This document shows, in pieces, positions 1 through 8,146 of a stretch of DNA of 64,000 nt. Below the pieces are notes generated by a model that was not told the origin of the DNA, did not search any database, and worked only from the letters and a program-made list of their open reading frames with translations. Where the stretch lies: assembly GCA_036387475.1 (NCBI GenBank), contig DASVTR010000012.1, forward strand, positions 338,823 through 402,822. The letters run 5' to 3'. The DNA is from DASVTR01 sp036387475 (GTDB lineage Bacteria; Acidobacteriota; Blastocatellia; Pyrinomonadales; Pyrinomonadaceae). Both the position numbers and the translations under genes were made by a program. Within the stretch, counting starts at the first letter, position 1. Each line of letters starts with the position of its first letter.

Positions 1-168
1 ATCGCGATGGCCGCGCGCGGGACGTGCAACATGGATGCAGGTGAAGAGAAATTGACGGACGAAAATCAGTCGGAGCAGTTGCGCGTTAAGGCGCGACGGA
101 TTCACCGCCGCGCTCTCATCACCGCCGTCGTGATTACGTTGGTCGTGTTCGTTTTTCCGCGCAGTTAA
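1..168 (+). CDS. C-terminal part of a small membrane protein (cut by window start)
   Basis: Frame 1 is open from the first base to a TAA at 166-168. The readable 55 residues hold a charged, Lys/Glu/Arg-rich stretch followed by a single hydrophobic helix (ALITAVVITLVVFVF) that ends three residues before the stop, so this is a tail-anchored or C-terminal membrane segment. An in-frame ATG at 31 would give a 45-residue protein, but no clear ribosome site precedes it, and the gene may begin outside the window. No family is recognised. Confidence 0.5.
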   Translation: MAMAARGTCNMDAGEEKLTDENQSEQLRVKARRIHRRALITAVVITLVVFVFPRS

Positions 169-199
169 CTTGTCAACAAGCGAAACAGGAGTGTCCAGG

Positions 200-667
200 A
201 TGAATGTCATAAAAACATGGCGCGTAGCGCTCATCATCATGCTCTGCGCGGCCATCGGCATGACGGCCAGCGCCTATCGCGTTGAGAGTCCCAAGGCATC
301 ACGGGAGGCAACGGAAGCGCAGGACACCGTTCATCTGGAACGAAGAATCAGCTTACTCGAACAGCGCTTTTATTCTGTCGAGACGAGCATCAATCGCCTT
401 GAGCAGCAAGCCACGCTCTCGCAGCGCCCGTCTGTCACGCAATCAAACGGGCGAGAGATGGAAGTTAATCTCCTGCGGGCCGAGATGGAGACGCTGCGGC
501 GGCGCATCCTTGAGATTGAATGTGGGCTGTTGAAGCTTGACGAAAGAACGATGATGCCCGCAGCCCGCGAGGCACGCAAGAAGGCCGGTGCCAGCAGCAG
601 CACAGACCCCTGCCGACTCTACTCGGAATCGCCCGTGCAACTCTCAACGCGCCCTTCTGTCAATTAG
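200..667 (+). CDS. Secreted coiled-coil protein of unknown function
   Basis: The ATG at 200 is chosen because it starts a clean signal peptide: MNVIKTWR, a hydrophobic core, then a TASA-Y cleavage site. A TTG at 170 would add ten residues. The mature part, about 130 residues, has two heptad-like stretches rich in Glu, Arg and Leu (around residues 45-75 and 90-115) and is probably a coiled coil in the periplasm. It ends in a low-complexity Ser/Pro/Thr tail. A single Cys near residue 108 and another near residue 138 could pair. No domain is recognised. It lies 32 bases after the preceding small membrane protein, so the two may be co-transcribed. Confidence 0.6.
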   Translation: MNVIKTWRVALIIMLCAAIGMTASAYRVESPKASREATEAQDTVHLERRISLLEQRFYSVETSINRLEQQATLSQRPSVTQSNGREMEVNLLRAEMETLRRRILEIECGLLKLDERTMMPAAREARKKAGASSSTDPCRLYSESPVQLSTRPSVN

Positions 668-898
668 TAAAGCATTCACTTTTTAGCTCTTGTGCTCTCC
701 TGCGCTCAGCGACTCAACGGGGCTGGTACGATTGACTTCTGGAATTAAGAAGAATAATTTTCTTTCGTCATTGGCGCGCATCCATAGTTAAAGAGTTTCA
801 CCTCAAGTTAATTCTCAAATCTTTTTCATCTTGCCGGAGTGATTTGGCGGGTGCGTCAATTTTGAGTATCAGTGGTTGAAGAGACGTCAGAGGAATAG

Positions 899-3800
899 AT
901 GATGCTGATAAGTAACACCCTTTTGCGTGACCGGTATCGAATCATACGCACAATTGGTAGAGGAGGTATGGGTTCTGTCTATGAAGCGGTTGATGAGGTT
1001 CTTTCCAATGTCGTCGCAATAAAAGAGACTATTGTTGTTAACGAACATATATCCCAAGCCTTCAAACGTGAAGCCAAGCTTCTCGCTGGTCTTCGTCATC
1101 CGGCGCTGCCCAAAGTAATCGATTACTTTGCCGAGGGAGATGCGCAGTTTCTGGTCATGGAGTTTATCGCGGGAGAAGATTTAAGCACACAGCTACTTCA
1201 GCGAGATGCCCCGTTCATTCAGGATACTGTCTTAGAATGGGCAGACCAAATTCTCAACGCTCTGGAATATCTACACGCCAGAAACATTCTGCACAGGGAT
1301 ATTAAACCGAGCAATCTTAAGCTGACGGAAGACGACCAGATTATTCTTCTGGACTTCGGTTTGTCGAAAGGCTCAGCCGTAGATGCGCTCGATCCACAGG
1401 TGAGCGTGAGCGTTTTTGGCTACACTCGCAACTATGCGCCGGTCGAGCAGATTCAAGGCTCCGGCACAACTCCGAGCAGCGACATTTATGCCCTTGCCGC
1501 TACGCTCTACCACTTGATAACCGGTAAAGCGCCGGTGGACGCTCTCACCAGGGCGACGACCATCCTTAATGGAAGCCCTGACCCTTTGATTCCCGTGCGC
1601 CAGTTGAACCCTTCGGTTGCTCCGAGCATAGATGCTGTCTTCATGCAGGCTCTGGCGCTCAAGCGTGATGACCGTTTTGCGACAGCCGACCTGATGCGTT
1701 GGGCTTTGAAGAAAGCAAGCGTTGACATCACTATTATCGATGAGAGAGTTCAGAACATAACCGCTCCTCCGAATAACCAGCCAGCCCCAGCATCCGTAGC
1801 GCCTGATGTAACGCAGCACGCCCCGACCGTATTCAGTTCAACCGATCCACAGCCTTCGTCGCGGCGCACTGTTCGGCTGGATGACACCGTCATTTATATG
1901 AAGCCCGGAGAGCACGCTCCGGCACGGACGGGTGCGGACGGCTCTCAAACGGTGATCGTCAAGCATTCTGAGGTTTTTCGTTACGACGAAGAGCATGTTT
2001 TTGAAGAGCTGATTTTCCATAAAGACTATGAGCGATTATGGCGCTCGCTGATTCATGCCGGAGGCGGGCGTAATCTCTTGACGGGCTACGGGCCGTTTGG
2101 CGGCACTTCATTAATCCGTTGCGCCGTCGCTAAAGCCAGAACCGAACTGGAAAGAGTCGAGAAGGGTGAGGGCGCGCTCTTAGTGCTCTATTTTCTCATC
2201 AAAAATGAGACGAAAGAAAATTTTGAAATCGAAGCTGCGAGCCTGGGCTTCAGTTCCGTGAAAGGCGCTGAAAGACAAGGCCCGAATACAGACTTGGATG
2301 AGTTGAAGGTGCGGGCGGGCCAAGACCCTGTGGAGACAACCGATCAGGTTTTGAATTTTTCGCTCAACGAAGTGACGGGAGCAACATTCTTTGATGAGCA
2401 AACAGAAGCTTCGCGCCCGGAGGCTTCCCAACTCGGATATGATTTCTCGCAGTTTGTCGCAGACCTCAATTCTTTCTTTAAGCAAAAGAAGAAAGAAGTC
2501 GCCTTGCAAGAGATCGTGTTGCGGCTGACCAAAAGCAAACATCTGCCGTCACGCGTCGTCTTTATCATTGATAAAATCAAGCATCTGGAAACTCTGGAAT
2601 CTTTATCCGAGACGGAATTATTCAACAACAAAAAGATCAGGGTGATTGCTGTTTCGAGGCAGGAGGATTTTGACCGTTGGGAAGATTCGCACCAGCGCTT
2701 GAAAGAAATAGATTTTTTCCAGTGGTATGTTCCGTGTCTCTGGAAGATTGATTGGGAGAAGTCGTTTTTCAGCGGTGCGTCGGACACGCTCGCGGGTTTA
2801 GAGCATCAGTACGGAGTATTCATCAAGCACCTGGAGTATAAGGGGCGCGGCTCGCTTGGGAATATCATTAAGGAGCTACGGCATCCGAAGAACATTAACT
2901 TCGATCAGGAATATAACTTTGTCGATCTTTGTAGTCTGGCAGATCGCGGAGAAGTGCGGCATAACGCCTGGCTGCAGGAGGTTCTAAATCTCAACTGGCC
3001 CACAATCTTAAACGATCTTTTCGGCGGCATTAATCAGGATGAAAGAGTTGATAGAGCGCGCATCGGTATCTATTATTTGCTTGACTGGCTGGCTCTCAAA
3101 GCTCGTTTTAGTCTGGCCGAGATTCTGAAAGAATCCGAAAAAGGGCCGGTCACTATTTCCGACAATCAGGAAATCAGGGCTGAAACCATCGATAATCTGC
3201 TGCGCACTTTATTGGTCAATAAGTATTTGGTTTTGAGCAATGATATTTACCGTGTAGTTTGGGATAAAAAGAAGCTTCCTAAACCGCGTCGTGTGGGCCG
3301 CATCCGGCAAAAGAATTCATCGAAACCGGGTGCAGCCGTGCTCGACAAACAAGCTTCCGCACAGATTGCTCAAGAGGAGTCAACGCCCGATAAATCTTCC
3401 GCCGCTCAACAGAATGAGCCGTCTCAAAAGGAGGAGCAGGACACGCCTCAGTTGCTAGTCCTGCCTACATCATTTACCAAAGTTTCGATGTCCGGCAACT
3501 TACCACCGATAGCTAAAGAGGAGTCTAATGTCTCGAAATTCGAAAGACCTTCTCCATCATTGTCGGCTATCGAAAACACTACGCCCGCCGCTCCTCCGCT
3601 AGACCCCATTTACAGATCAGATTCTGATACGATTATCTTCGCCACAAAACGCGCCATCTCGAAAAGAGTTTTTGTCAGCTATAGCCATGCCGACGAAGAT
3701 TGGTTAAAGCGGCTGCACGTGCATCTCAAGCCGTTCGAGCATACGGGCGCGATTGATCTCTGGGACGATACGAAAATCAAGACGGGAGATAAATGGCGGG

Positions 3801-4099
3801 ATGAAATCAGGAAGGCAATTTCGTCGGCAAAAATAGCGATACTTTTAGTGAGCGCGAATTTTCTCGCTTCAGACTTTATCGTCAACAATGAATTGCCGCC
3901 ATTATTAGAAGCTTCCGAAAGAGAAGGGACATTGATAATACCCATTATCGTCAGCCCCTGTAGGTTCAACCAGACTAAACTCTTTCACTTTCAGGCAGCA
4001 AATGATCCGACACGCCCGTTGTCCTCAGTCAATTGGCATCAGCAGGAAGCAATATTTGTCGATGTCACATACATGATCGACAAAGCGCTTAATTCATAG
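899..4099 (+). CDS. Ser/Thr protein kinase - degenerate P-loop ATPase - TIR domain fusion
   Basis: This 1066-residue, apparently cytoplasmic protein has three parts. Residues about 12-275 are a eukaryote-like Ser/Thr kinase: glycine loop GRGGMGSV (20-27), Lys42, HRD at 132-134 and DFG at 152-154, so catalysis looks intact. After a Pro/Ser-rich linker, residues about 370-800 look like a STAND/AAA-type ATPase. The Walker A position reads GYGPFGGT (396-403) with Gly in place of the essential Lys. A Walker B-like VVFIID ends at Asp558. After a second disordered linker, residues 922-1066 are a TIR domain: FVSYSHADEDW, WDD..I..GDKW, then NNE with Glu998 where NADase TIR domains place the catalytic Glu. 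The combination suggests a sensor-effector protein of defence or cell-suicide type, with TIR as effector. That role is inferred. No membrane segment is seen and no partner gene is obvious. The 231 bases upstream hold nothing else recognisable. Confidence 0.85.
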   Translation: MMLISNTLLRDRYRIIRTIGRGGMGSVYEAVDEVLSNVVAIKETIVVNEHISQAFKREAKLLAGLRHPALPKVIDYFAEGDAQFLVMEFIAGEDLSTQLLQRDAPFIQDTVLEWADQILNALEYLHARNILHRDIKPSNLKLTEDDQIILLDFGLSKGSAVDALDPQVSVSVFGYTRNYAPVEQIQGSGTTPSSDIYALAATLYHLITGKAPVDALTRATTILNGSPDPLIPVRQLNPSVAPSIDAVFMQALALKRDDRFATADLMRWALKKASVDITIIDERVQNITAPPNNQPAPASVAPDVTQHAPTVFSSTDPQPSSRRTVRLDDTVIYMKPGEHAPARTGADGSQTVIVKHSEVFRYDEEHVFEELIFHKDYERLWRSLIHAGGGRNLLTGYGPFGGTSLIRCAVAKARTELERVEKGEGALLVLYFLIKNETKENFEIEAASLGFSSVKGAERQGPNTDLDELKVRAGQDPVETTDQVLNFSLNEVTGATFFDEQTEASRPEASQLGYDFSQFVADLNSFFKQKKKEVALQEIVLRLTKSKHLPSRVVFIIDKIKHLETLESLSETELFNNKKIRVIAVSRQEDFDRWEDSHQRLKEIDFFQWYVPCLWKIDWEKSFFSGASDTLAGLEHQYGVFIKHLEYKGRGSLGNIIKELRHPKNINFDQEYNFVDLCSLADRGEVRHNAWLQEVLNLNWPTILNDLFGGINQDERVDRARIGIYYLLDWLALKARFSLAEILKESEKGPVTISDNQEIRAETIDNLLRTLLVNKYLVLSNDIYRVVWDKKKLPKPRRVGRIRQKNSSKPGAAVLDKQASAQIAQEESTPDKSSAAQQNEPSQKEEQDTPQLLVLPTSFTKVSMSGNLPPIAKEESNVSKFERPSPSLSAIENTTPAAPPLDPIYRSDSDTIIFATKRAISKRVFVSYSHADEDWLKRLHVHLKPFEHTGAIDLWDDTKIKTGDKWRDEIRKAISSAKIAILLVSANFLASDFIVNNELPPLLEASEREGTLIIPIIVSPCRFNQTKLFHFQAANDPTRPLSSVNWHQQEAIFVDVTYMIDKALNS

Positions 4100-4254
4100 C
4101 GCAAAATAATTTAAAAAGAGAGCGCTGCCTCAGCAGGCAACGGCGATATTATGTTGCTTTGCTCTATCTTCTGCTCAACTTATCATAACCACCACCAGCA
4201 GAATTTGCGACGCGAAGGCTTGACCACAGCCCCCGCTCCCTGCATGCACGAAAC

Positions 4255-4671
4255 TCACAGCAACCGATTACCAGCAAGGTAAACCGGGAGTTCGTGCGTT
4301 GAGACGAAGACCTCCATAGAGATTTGTTCCCCGAACACCCGCAGGCTGTATTCCTCAAGCCGGATTGTCTTGCCAGCTAAGGGGTCATACGCCATCTCTT
4401 CACAACAACATACATAATGCGTCGTCCAGGCCGCTGCGATGCCTAACGGACGAGGGATGAGCGGGCCATGGAAGATATGGTCTCCTCTGTCCTCCCTCTT
4501 CCGCAGCCGCCCGATCCAGGGATTTCGACCCTCCGCCAAAAGGAGTGCCGAGAGCTTTCGTGCAGCCACAAGACAGTTCCAATAACTGCCTGATCTGACA
4601 ATTGCGTTTTGTTCTTCAAGATATGCTGTCACAGAAGAGTGCTTTTCACTATTGTTCTCTACCGTCTTCAT
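4255..4671 (-). CDS. Hypothetical protein, possible papain-fold (C/H/D) enzyme
   Basis: This 138-residue protein has no signal peptide. A Cys near residue 33 (WNCLVAARKL) heads a helix, a His follows in an ATTHYV strand near residue 85, and an Asp follows in YDPLAG near residue 97. That order and spacing is what small papain-like or NlpC/P60-like proteins show, but the resemblance is by eye and no family name is claimed. It lies 126 bases downstream of the metalloprotease gene on the same strand, so the two may be co-transcribed. The start is uncertain: a GGAGG sits about 13 bases upstream of the ATG, longer than usual. Confidence 0.5.
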   Translation of the reverse strand: MKTVENNSEKHSSVTAYLEEQNAIVRSGSYWNCLVAARKLSALLLAEGRNPWIGRLRKREDRGDHIFHGPLIPRPLGIAAAWTTHYVCCCEEMAYDPLAGKTIRLEEYSLRVFGEQISMEVFVSTHELPVYLAGNRLL

Positions 4672-4797
4672 CTACAGCTCTATCCCTCCAGACTGCGAGC
4701 ATAAAACATTCAACCATCGCTTTGCATAATTCATCAGCAGAGAAATGCTATCGAGCAGTATGGACGGCAATTCTTCAGCCCGGTAGACTACGACCGC

Positions 4798-5655
4798 TTA
4801 TGTCCCGCTGTTGTACGCGGCCATCGGTTGTGGCTGGTATATCGTCTGGACTTGACCGACAGCAACCATATTCTCTGGAGACTCACCGATGGTGTGGAAC
4901 GGTTTTACCAATCGGATCGGCGTTCCGTTAATCTCCGTCAACTCACCCCTCCAAGCCATCTGATACAATCGTTTCAGGTCGGCCCTGTCTTCAATGGTCA
5001 ACTGGCTTTGGTTGCCATAATTCATGATGGAAAATGGCTTGTGCGTTCCGAAGATTTGACTCGCCCACTGGGTCTCGCTGACGTTGGCGAAAAAGTGTCG
5101 AAGTCCGAAGACGTGGCCGATTTCATGGACGATTGTCTCCACCTGCTCTTCCCTACTCTGGCTAAACATTTTGGGATACAACTTTAACTCGTGACGGCCA
5201 GCGTCGGGAAAGTAGGCGCTCGCCAGGACGCATCCGTTGATGTTGCATCGATCAGTCCCTCTCATTACGATCTCGAAGTCCCATGCGTCGTCTCGCTCGG
5301 CGAACTTGACGGGCACAGCGTCACCCCAGGCCATGAGGGCTTCGCCCAGCAACTTTCTAATCTCAGTCTTGGCCGCCGCCGGACTCTCGAAGAAACGCAG
5401 GGAGCGTTCTTGAAATCGCCATCGCAGCGTCGTGTCTTTTGCCCACAGCGGAATAAACCCTTCCGACGAGTCGAGGACTATCTCGAACCGATTTCGACCT
5501 CGCGGCGTGGTGTGTCCACGAGTATCGGTGTCGCAAACGATGCCGTTTCCGAAGACGTGCACCTGTGAGTCCGCCTTTTCCGTTTTCCGCAACTGAAACG
5601 GGTTGGTTTGCCGTGATTCGGCCTTTGGCCGCTTCGTGGTGCTGGTTCGTGCCAT
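4798..5655 (-). CDS. Matrixin-type zinc metalloprotease
   Basis: The 285-residue product carries HEIGHVFGLRH at about residues 177-187, the extended HExxHxxGxxH zinc motif of metzincins, and a Met-turn (SIMNYG) about 22 residues later. This places it in the matrixin/M10-M12 group. The N-terminal 40 residues are basic and low in complexity, with no signal peptide, unusual for a protease expected outside the cell. They could act as a propeptide or a non-classical export signal. The start is well supported by AAGGAG nine bases upstream. The gene for a possible papain-fold protein follows on the same strand. Substrate unknown; a toxin-like or extracellular role is possible but not shown. Confidence 0.8.
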   Translation of the reverse strand: MARTSTTKRPKAESRQTNPFQLRKTEKADSQVHVFGNGIVCDTDTRGHTTPRGRNRFEIVLDSSEGFIPLWAKDTTLRWRFQERSLRFFESPAAAKTEIRKLLGEALMAWGDAVPVKFAERDDAWDFEIVMRGTDRCNINGCVLASAYFPDAGRHELKLYPKMFSQSREEQVETIVHEIGHVFGLRHFFANVSETQWASQIFGTHKPFSIMNYGNQSQLTIEDRADLKRLYQMAWRGELTEINGTPIRLVKPFHTIGESPENMVAVGQVQTIYQPQPMAAYNSGT

Positions 5656-6211
5656 TGTGAATCTCCTTCGTAATGGGATTAAAATGTTTGTACTGCAACG
5701 GTTTGGTGTCGGGTCAATTTCAATCTGACATGGCCTCCTCTGGCAGACGCACTCATAAAGACTCGCCCGGCTCGCTGCTCTCTCACTGTTAATGTGAGTT
5801 TGGGGTAAATCATTTCACGAATTGCCAGGAGGCAGAGGAAGGTGCGACTGTTTCTTAAAACTGACCCACTACGCAACGATTTCGTTTACCTAACGCCGCA
5901 GGTAAACGTCGAGCCTGCCAGATTAATGATGACAGACACGCTTTCTGCGAGTCCGGTTGATACGCTTGTTATGACGTAGCGCCTGCTTGCCGCCGCCTGC
6001 ACGCGAGCACAGGGAAGCCAGGGCACGCGGCGAAAAGGTCGTTGCGCTCGCGCATCAAGGACATCTTTCGACTAGCGCAGCACTCAACGGCGCAAAGTGC
6101 GGCCAGCATATACGTCAGAACGTAGGAGCGGAGCGATCTCAGACTTGTTCGTACTGGTAATTTTACCTGACAAGTCCTGAGGCCGAATCAGGACGAAGAA
6201 CTTTTTACAGC
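5656..6211 (-). other. 555-base stretch without a convincing gene
   Basis: The part next to 5655 is the upstream region of the metalloprotease gene. A 9-bp stem-loop lies at 5883-5908 (arms CGTTTACCT and AGGTAAACG). A short open frame at 5679-5876 has no start signal or composition that suggests a gene. The 5930-6210 part may be decayed coding DNA belonging with the broken kinase next door, but I cannot recognise it. Confidence 0.5.
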
Positions 6212-6457
6212 CTAACAATGTAGGTTGTATTGGGCTGATTTAAGCCACCCCCGGTGCCGCAGGTTAGCCAGTAGTTTCGCCTCACGCTCGAAAGCTCGCC
6301 GCATCTTTTCCGAATCGAGGTTGCCGAGTCGCTCTTTAATCGCAACGAGGCAATCTAGCTTATCGTCGAGAGCTTCATAGACTTGACCGAAGCCGCCTTT
6401 CCCCAGGGGGCGGATGATACGGTAGCGGTCATGAAGAAACTGGTTGCGAGACAGCAT
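6212..6457 (-). pseudogene. Truncated Ser/Thr kinase (N-terminal lobe only)
   Basis: The 81-residue frame begins like the kinase at 899: a short lead, DRYRIIRPLGKGGFGQVYEA with the glycine loop, then the VAIKE lysine and a helix ending in LANLRHRG. At that point, where LPKV or similar would follow, it turns into unrelated residues (WLKSAQ) and stops. The C-lobe, HRD and DFG are absent, so it cannot be an active kinase. It ends about 180 bases from the left attachment repeat. A deletion or rearrangement linked to element insertion could have removed the rest. A functional micro-protein is unlikely but not excluded. Confidence 0.75.
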
Positions 6458-6635
6458 TTCGGTTTCTAACCGTATGGAATTTTTAGATGTTTTATCTAAC
6501 GTCCTACCTTCGGCTTTTGAAGCATAGAACTATGTGCTTTGCGGCGCGGGAAGATTCAAGATATTTTTACCGGAAATACGCTCAAAACTCCTTCAGAAGA
6601 AGTCGGCTTAAGCGTTAATTCCTTTATTATTTATA

Positions 6636-6684
6636 ATTGATGGAGCCGAGGGGGATCGAACCCCTGACCTCATGACTGCCAGTC
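6636..6684 (-). repeat. attL: duplicated 3' end of tRNA-Ala
   Basis: These 49 bases are identical to 20365-20413. They cover the tRNA from the anticodon arm through the T arm and acceptor 3' strand plus five bases beyond. After 6684 the match breaks off, so there is no 5' half and no working tRNA here. This marks the left crossover region of the element. Confidence 0.9.
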
Positions 6685-6715
6685 TTAAATAGGTTGTTCT
6701 ATTAAGTTTGGCCGA

Positions 6716-6761
6716 GCGCGTAAGAGTATCTATTAGTTGCTCTTACGCGCTTTGCTATAAT
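6716..6761 (+). promoter_or_regulatory. Hairpin followed by a TATAAT box
   Basis: An 11-bp perfect inverted repeat (GCGCGTAAGAG at 6716-6726, CTCTTACGCGC at 6740-6750) is followed within six bases by TATAAT at 6756-6761. No good -35 box is seen at normal spacing. The palindrome may be an operator overlapping the promoter of the gene at 6866, or an attachment-region protein site. Both are inferred from position. Confidence 0.4.
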
Positions 6762-6798
6762 GTCTGTGTATTGATGAATATTGCTCTGTTTGGAGCAG

Positions 6799-6820
6799 TT
6801 GGCACACAATTGGCACACAA
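6799..6820 (+). repeat. Candidate integrase arm-type sites, left end
   Basis: Two copies of TTGGCACAC start 11 bases apart, one helical turn, about 115 bases inside the left repeat. A near-identical pair with the same spacing sits inside the right end (20298-20319). Paired short repeats near both ends are what integrase N-terminal domains or excisionases bind. The assignment is inferred. Confidence 0.55.
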
Positions 6821-6865
6821 GGAAAGCCGAATTAAGTTTGCAAAGATATGGAGTCTTAATACGCT

Positions 6866-7744
6866 ATGACAAGTGAACGATTACCATTAAGTGACGAAGA
6901 TATTAAAGAAGCTAGGAAGCAGTTTGAAAACTTTATTCGGATGATGACAGCCGCCGGGAAGAAATTGGCATCGGACACTTCTGCTACTAATTCTAGCAGT
7001 GAAAGTAGGAACAATGATTACTATATGGAAGTAACGTTAACAGATGGCCGAGAGATGAAGTTAAAAACTATCTTTCACGCAGTAGAGAAAAGTATTGAAG
7101 ATAGGCACGGCGGAGTTTTTAAATGTACCTATCACATGAGAAATACAGTTAATGGTTTATTTGAATGGCTCTTAGGTCATTACCCTCGTGCAAGTGTTAA
7201 TGAAATTCAAGCAATAGCCGACGAAAGAAAAATCTCCTTTGACGAAGCGAAGAAATCAATAGCCCTACATATTGCCGAAAGAGAGTTTTGGATAAGACTA
7301 AGTATGGCAAGATTCTTACACGAGCAATTAGAACCTGCTTTAAAGATTATGCTGACTGATTTAGTCGAGGATGCTGGCTTGTATGGACTCAGCCATTATG
7401 GGATTAAGCTTGTAAACCCCAAAGATATTGACAGAGTTTCAAAAGGCTATATCCGACTTAGAAAGAAGCGCACTAATATTATTGAAGGTGTTGGCAAGCG
7501 AGGAAAAGCGGCTGTATCTGCTGAAGAAGTCATTGAATTCATGGAAACTGTATTTGCTGAGATGAGAGAGTTGGAAAAGGCTGGCAGAAAGATTACCCCT
7601 AACGCTGTTGCGCGTAAGATAATTAGCTACAACCACAGCAACCCCTTAAAAGCATTCAAAGATAGGCTTAACAAGTATGACATCACTTTTGACGACCTGA
7701 AAAATGAATATCTGCGAATAGAAAGTGAACAAAAAAATAGATAA
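6866..7744 (+). CDS. Hypothetical protein at the left end of the element
   Basis: This 292-residue soluble protein is Lys/Glu-rich and mostly helical. I recognise no family. Residues about 50-100 form a predicted strand-helix unit (MEVTLTDGREMKLK onward). The last 80 residues, with KITPNAVARKI and a following helix, could form a winged-helix-like unit, but this is weak. The gene is markedly A+T-rich against the chromosome flanks. It is the first gene inside attL, is preceded by a hairpin/TATAAT region, and is followed by a strong stem-loop at 7813. Its place suggests a regulator or an accessory cargo gene. Confidence 0.65.
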   Translation: MTSERLPLSDEDIKEARKQFENFIRMMTAAGKKLASDTSATNSSSESRNNDYYMEVTLTDGREMKLKTIFHAVEKSIEDRHGGVFKCTYHMRNTVNGLFEWLLGHYPRASVNEIQAIADERKISFDEAKKSIALHIAEREFWIRLSMARFLHEQLEPALKIMLTDLVEDAGLYGLSHYGIKLVNPKDIDRVSKGYIRLRKKRTNIIEGVGKRGKAAVSAEEVIEFMETVFAEMRELEKAGRKITPNAVARKIISYNHSNPLKAFKDRLNKYDITFDDLKNEYLRIESEQKNR

Positions 7745-7812
7745 GATTTTTATGTTCTAACTAAAAAAGCCGTTCGATTTTCAAGTTAAACAAAACAAGA
7801 TTCAGATTTGTT

Positions 7813-7850
7813 ACTCTCTGTGCTGCTTAGTAAAGCACAGAGAGTTTTTC
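7813..7850 (+). terminator. Stem-loop with T run, 16 bases before the next start codon
   Basis: A 12-bp perfect stem (ACTCTCTGTGCT at 7813-7824, AGCACAGAGAGT at 7834-7845) is followed by TTTTTCTTTT, a textbook intrinsic terminator. The next gene's GGAG and ATG (7866) follow at once, leaving no room for a promoter between. It may end the upstream transcript, or act as an attenuator for the replication operon. Confidence 0.8.
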
Positions 7851-7865
7851 TTTTGGAGAGACACA

Positions 7866-8069
7866 ATGAATAAGGAATGGTCAACAGTTGAAGAAGCAGC
7901 GCCAGCATTAGGCTTATCAAAGCAAGGCATGTACGACGCAATTCGCAAAGGGCAGTTGCCAAGCGAAGCTATATTGCGGATCGGCAAGCGAATCCGCGTC
8001 AATCTAAAAGCATTAAGCGCACAAGTTGAACCTAAGCAAGAAAAACAAAGTGAGTGCACCCCTACATAA
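7866..8069 (+). CDS. Excisionase-like helix-turn-helix protein
   Basis: This 67-residue protein fits the MerR-like/HTH_17 excisionase fold. EEAAPALGLSKQGMYDAIRKGQ forms the two helices of the DNA-binding unit, and the wing follows as RIGKRIRVN. A short polar tail ends the protein. Proteins of this type bend DNA in excision or act as small regulators. A good GGAG lies just before the ATG. It sits 77 bases before the primase gene on the same strand and probably belongs to its transcript. Whether it is the excisionase or a copy-control regulator cannot be told. A second HTH protein of the same type is at 16445. Confidence 0.8.
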   Translation: MNKEWSTVEEAAPALGLSKQGMYDAIRKGQLPSEAILRIGKRIRVNLKALSAQVEPKQEKQSECTPT

Positions 8070-8146
8070 GCAAGGCAATTCGACTTTCAAGAAGTTGGTA
8101 GAGGACAAGACACGCACAGCAAAAACCACATGCAGAGTTGAAAGCA

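Noticed and set aside
5679..5876. Small gene upstream of the metalloprotease
   Set aside because: It overlaps the metalloprotease upstream region and has no domain or convincing start.
6641..6684. A second tRNA-Ala gene
   Set aside because: Only the 3' half is present; the match to the real tRNA stops in the anticodon arm and no 5' half follows.
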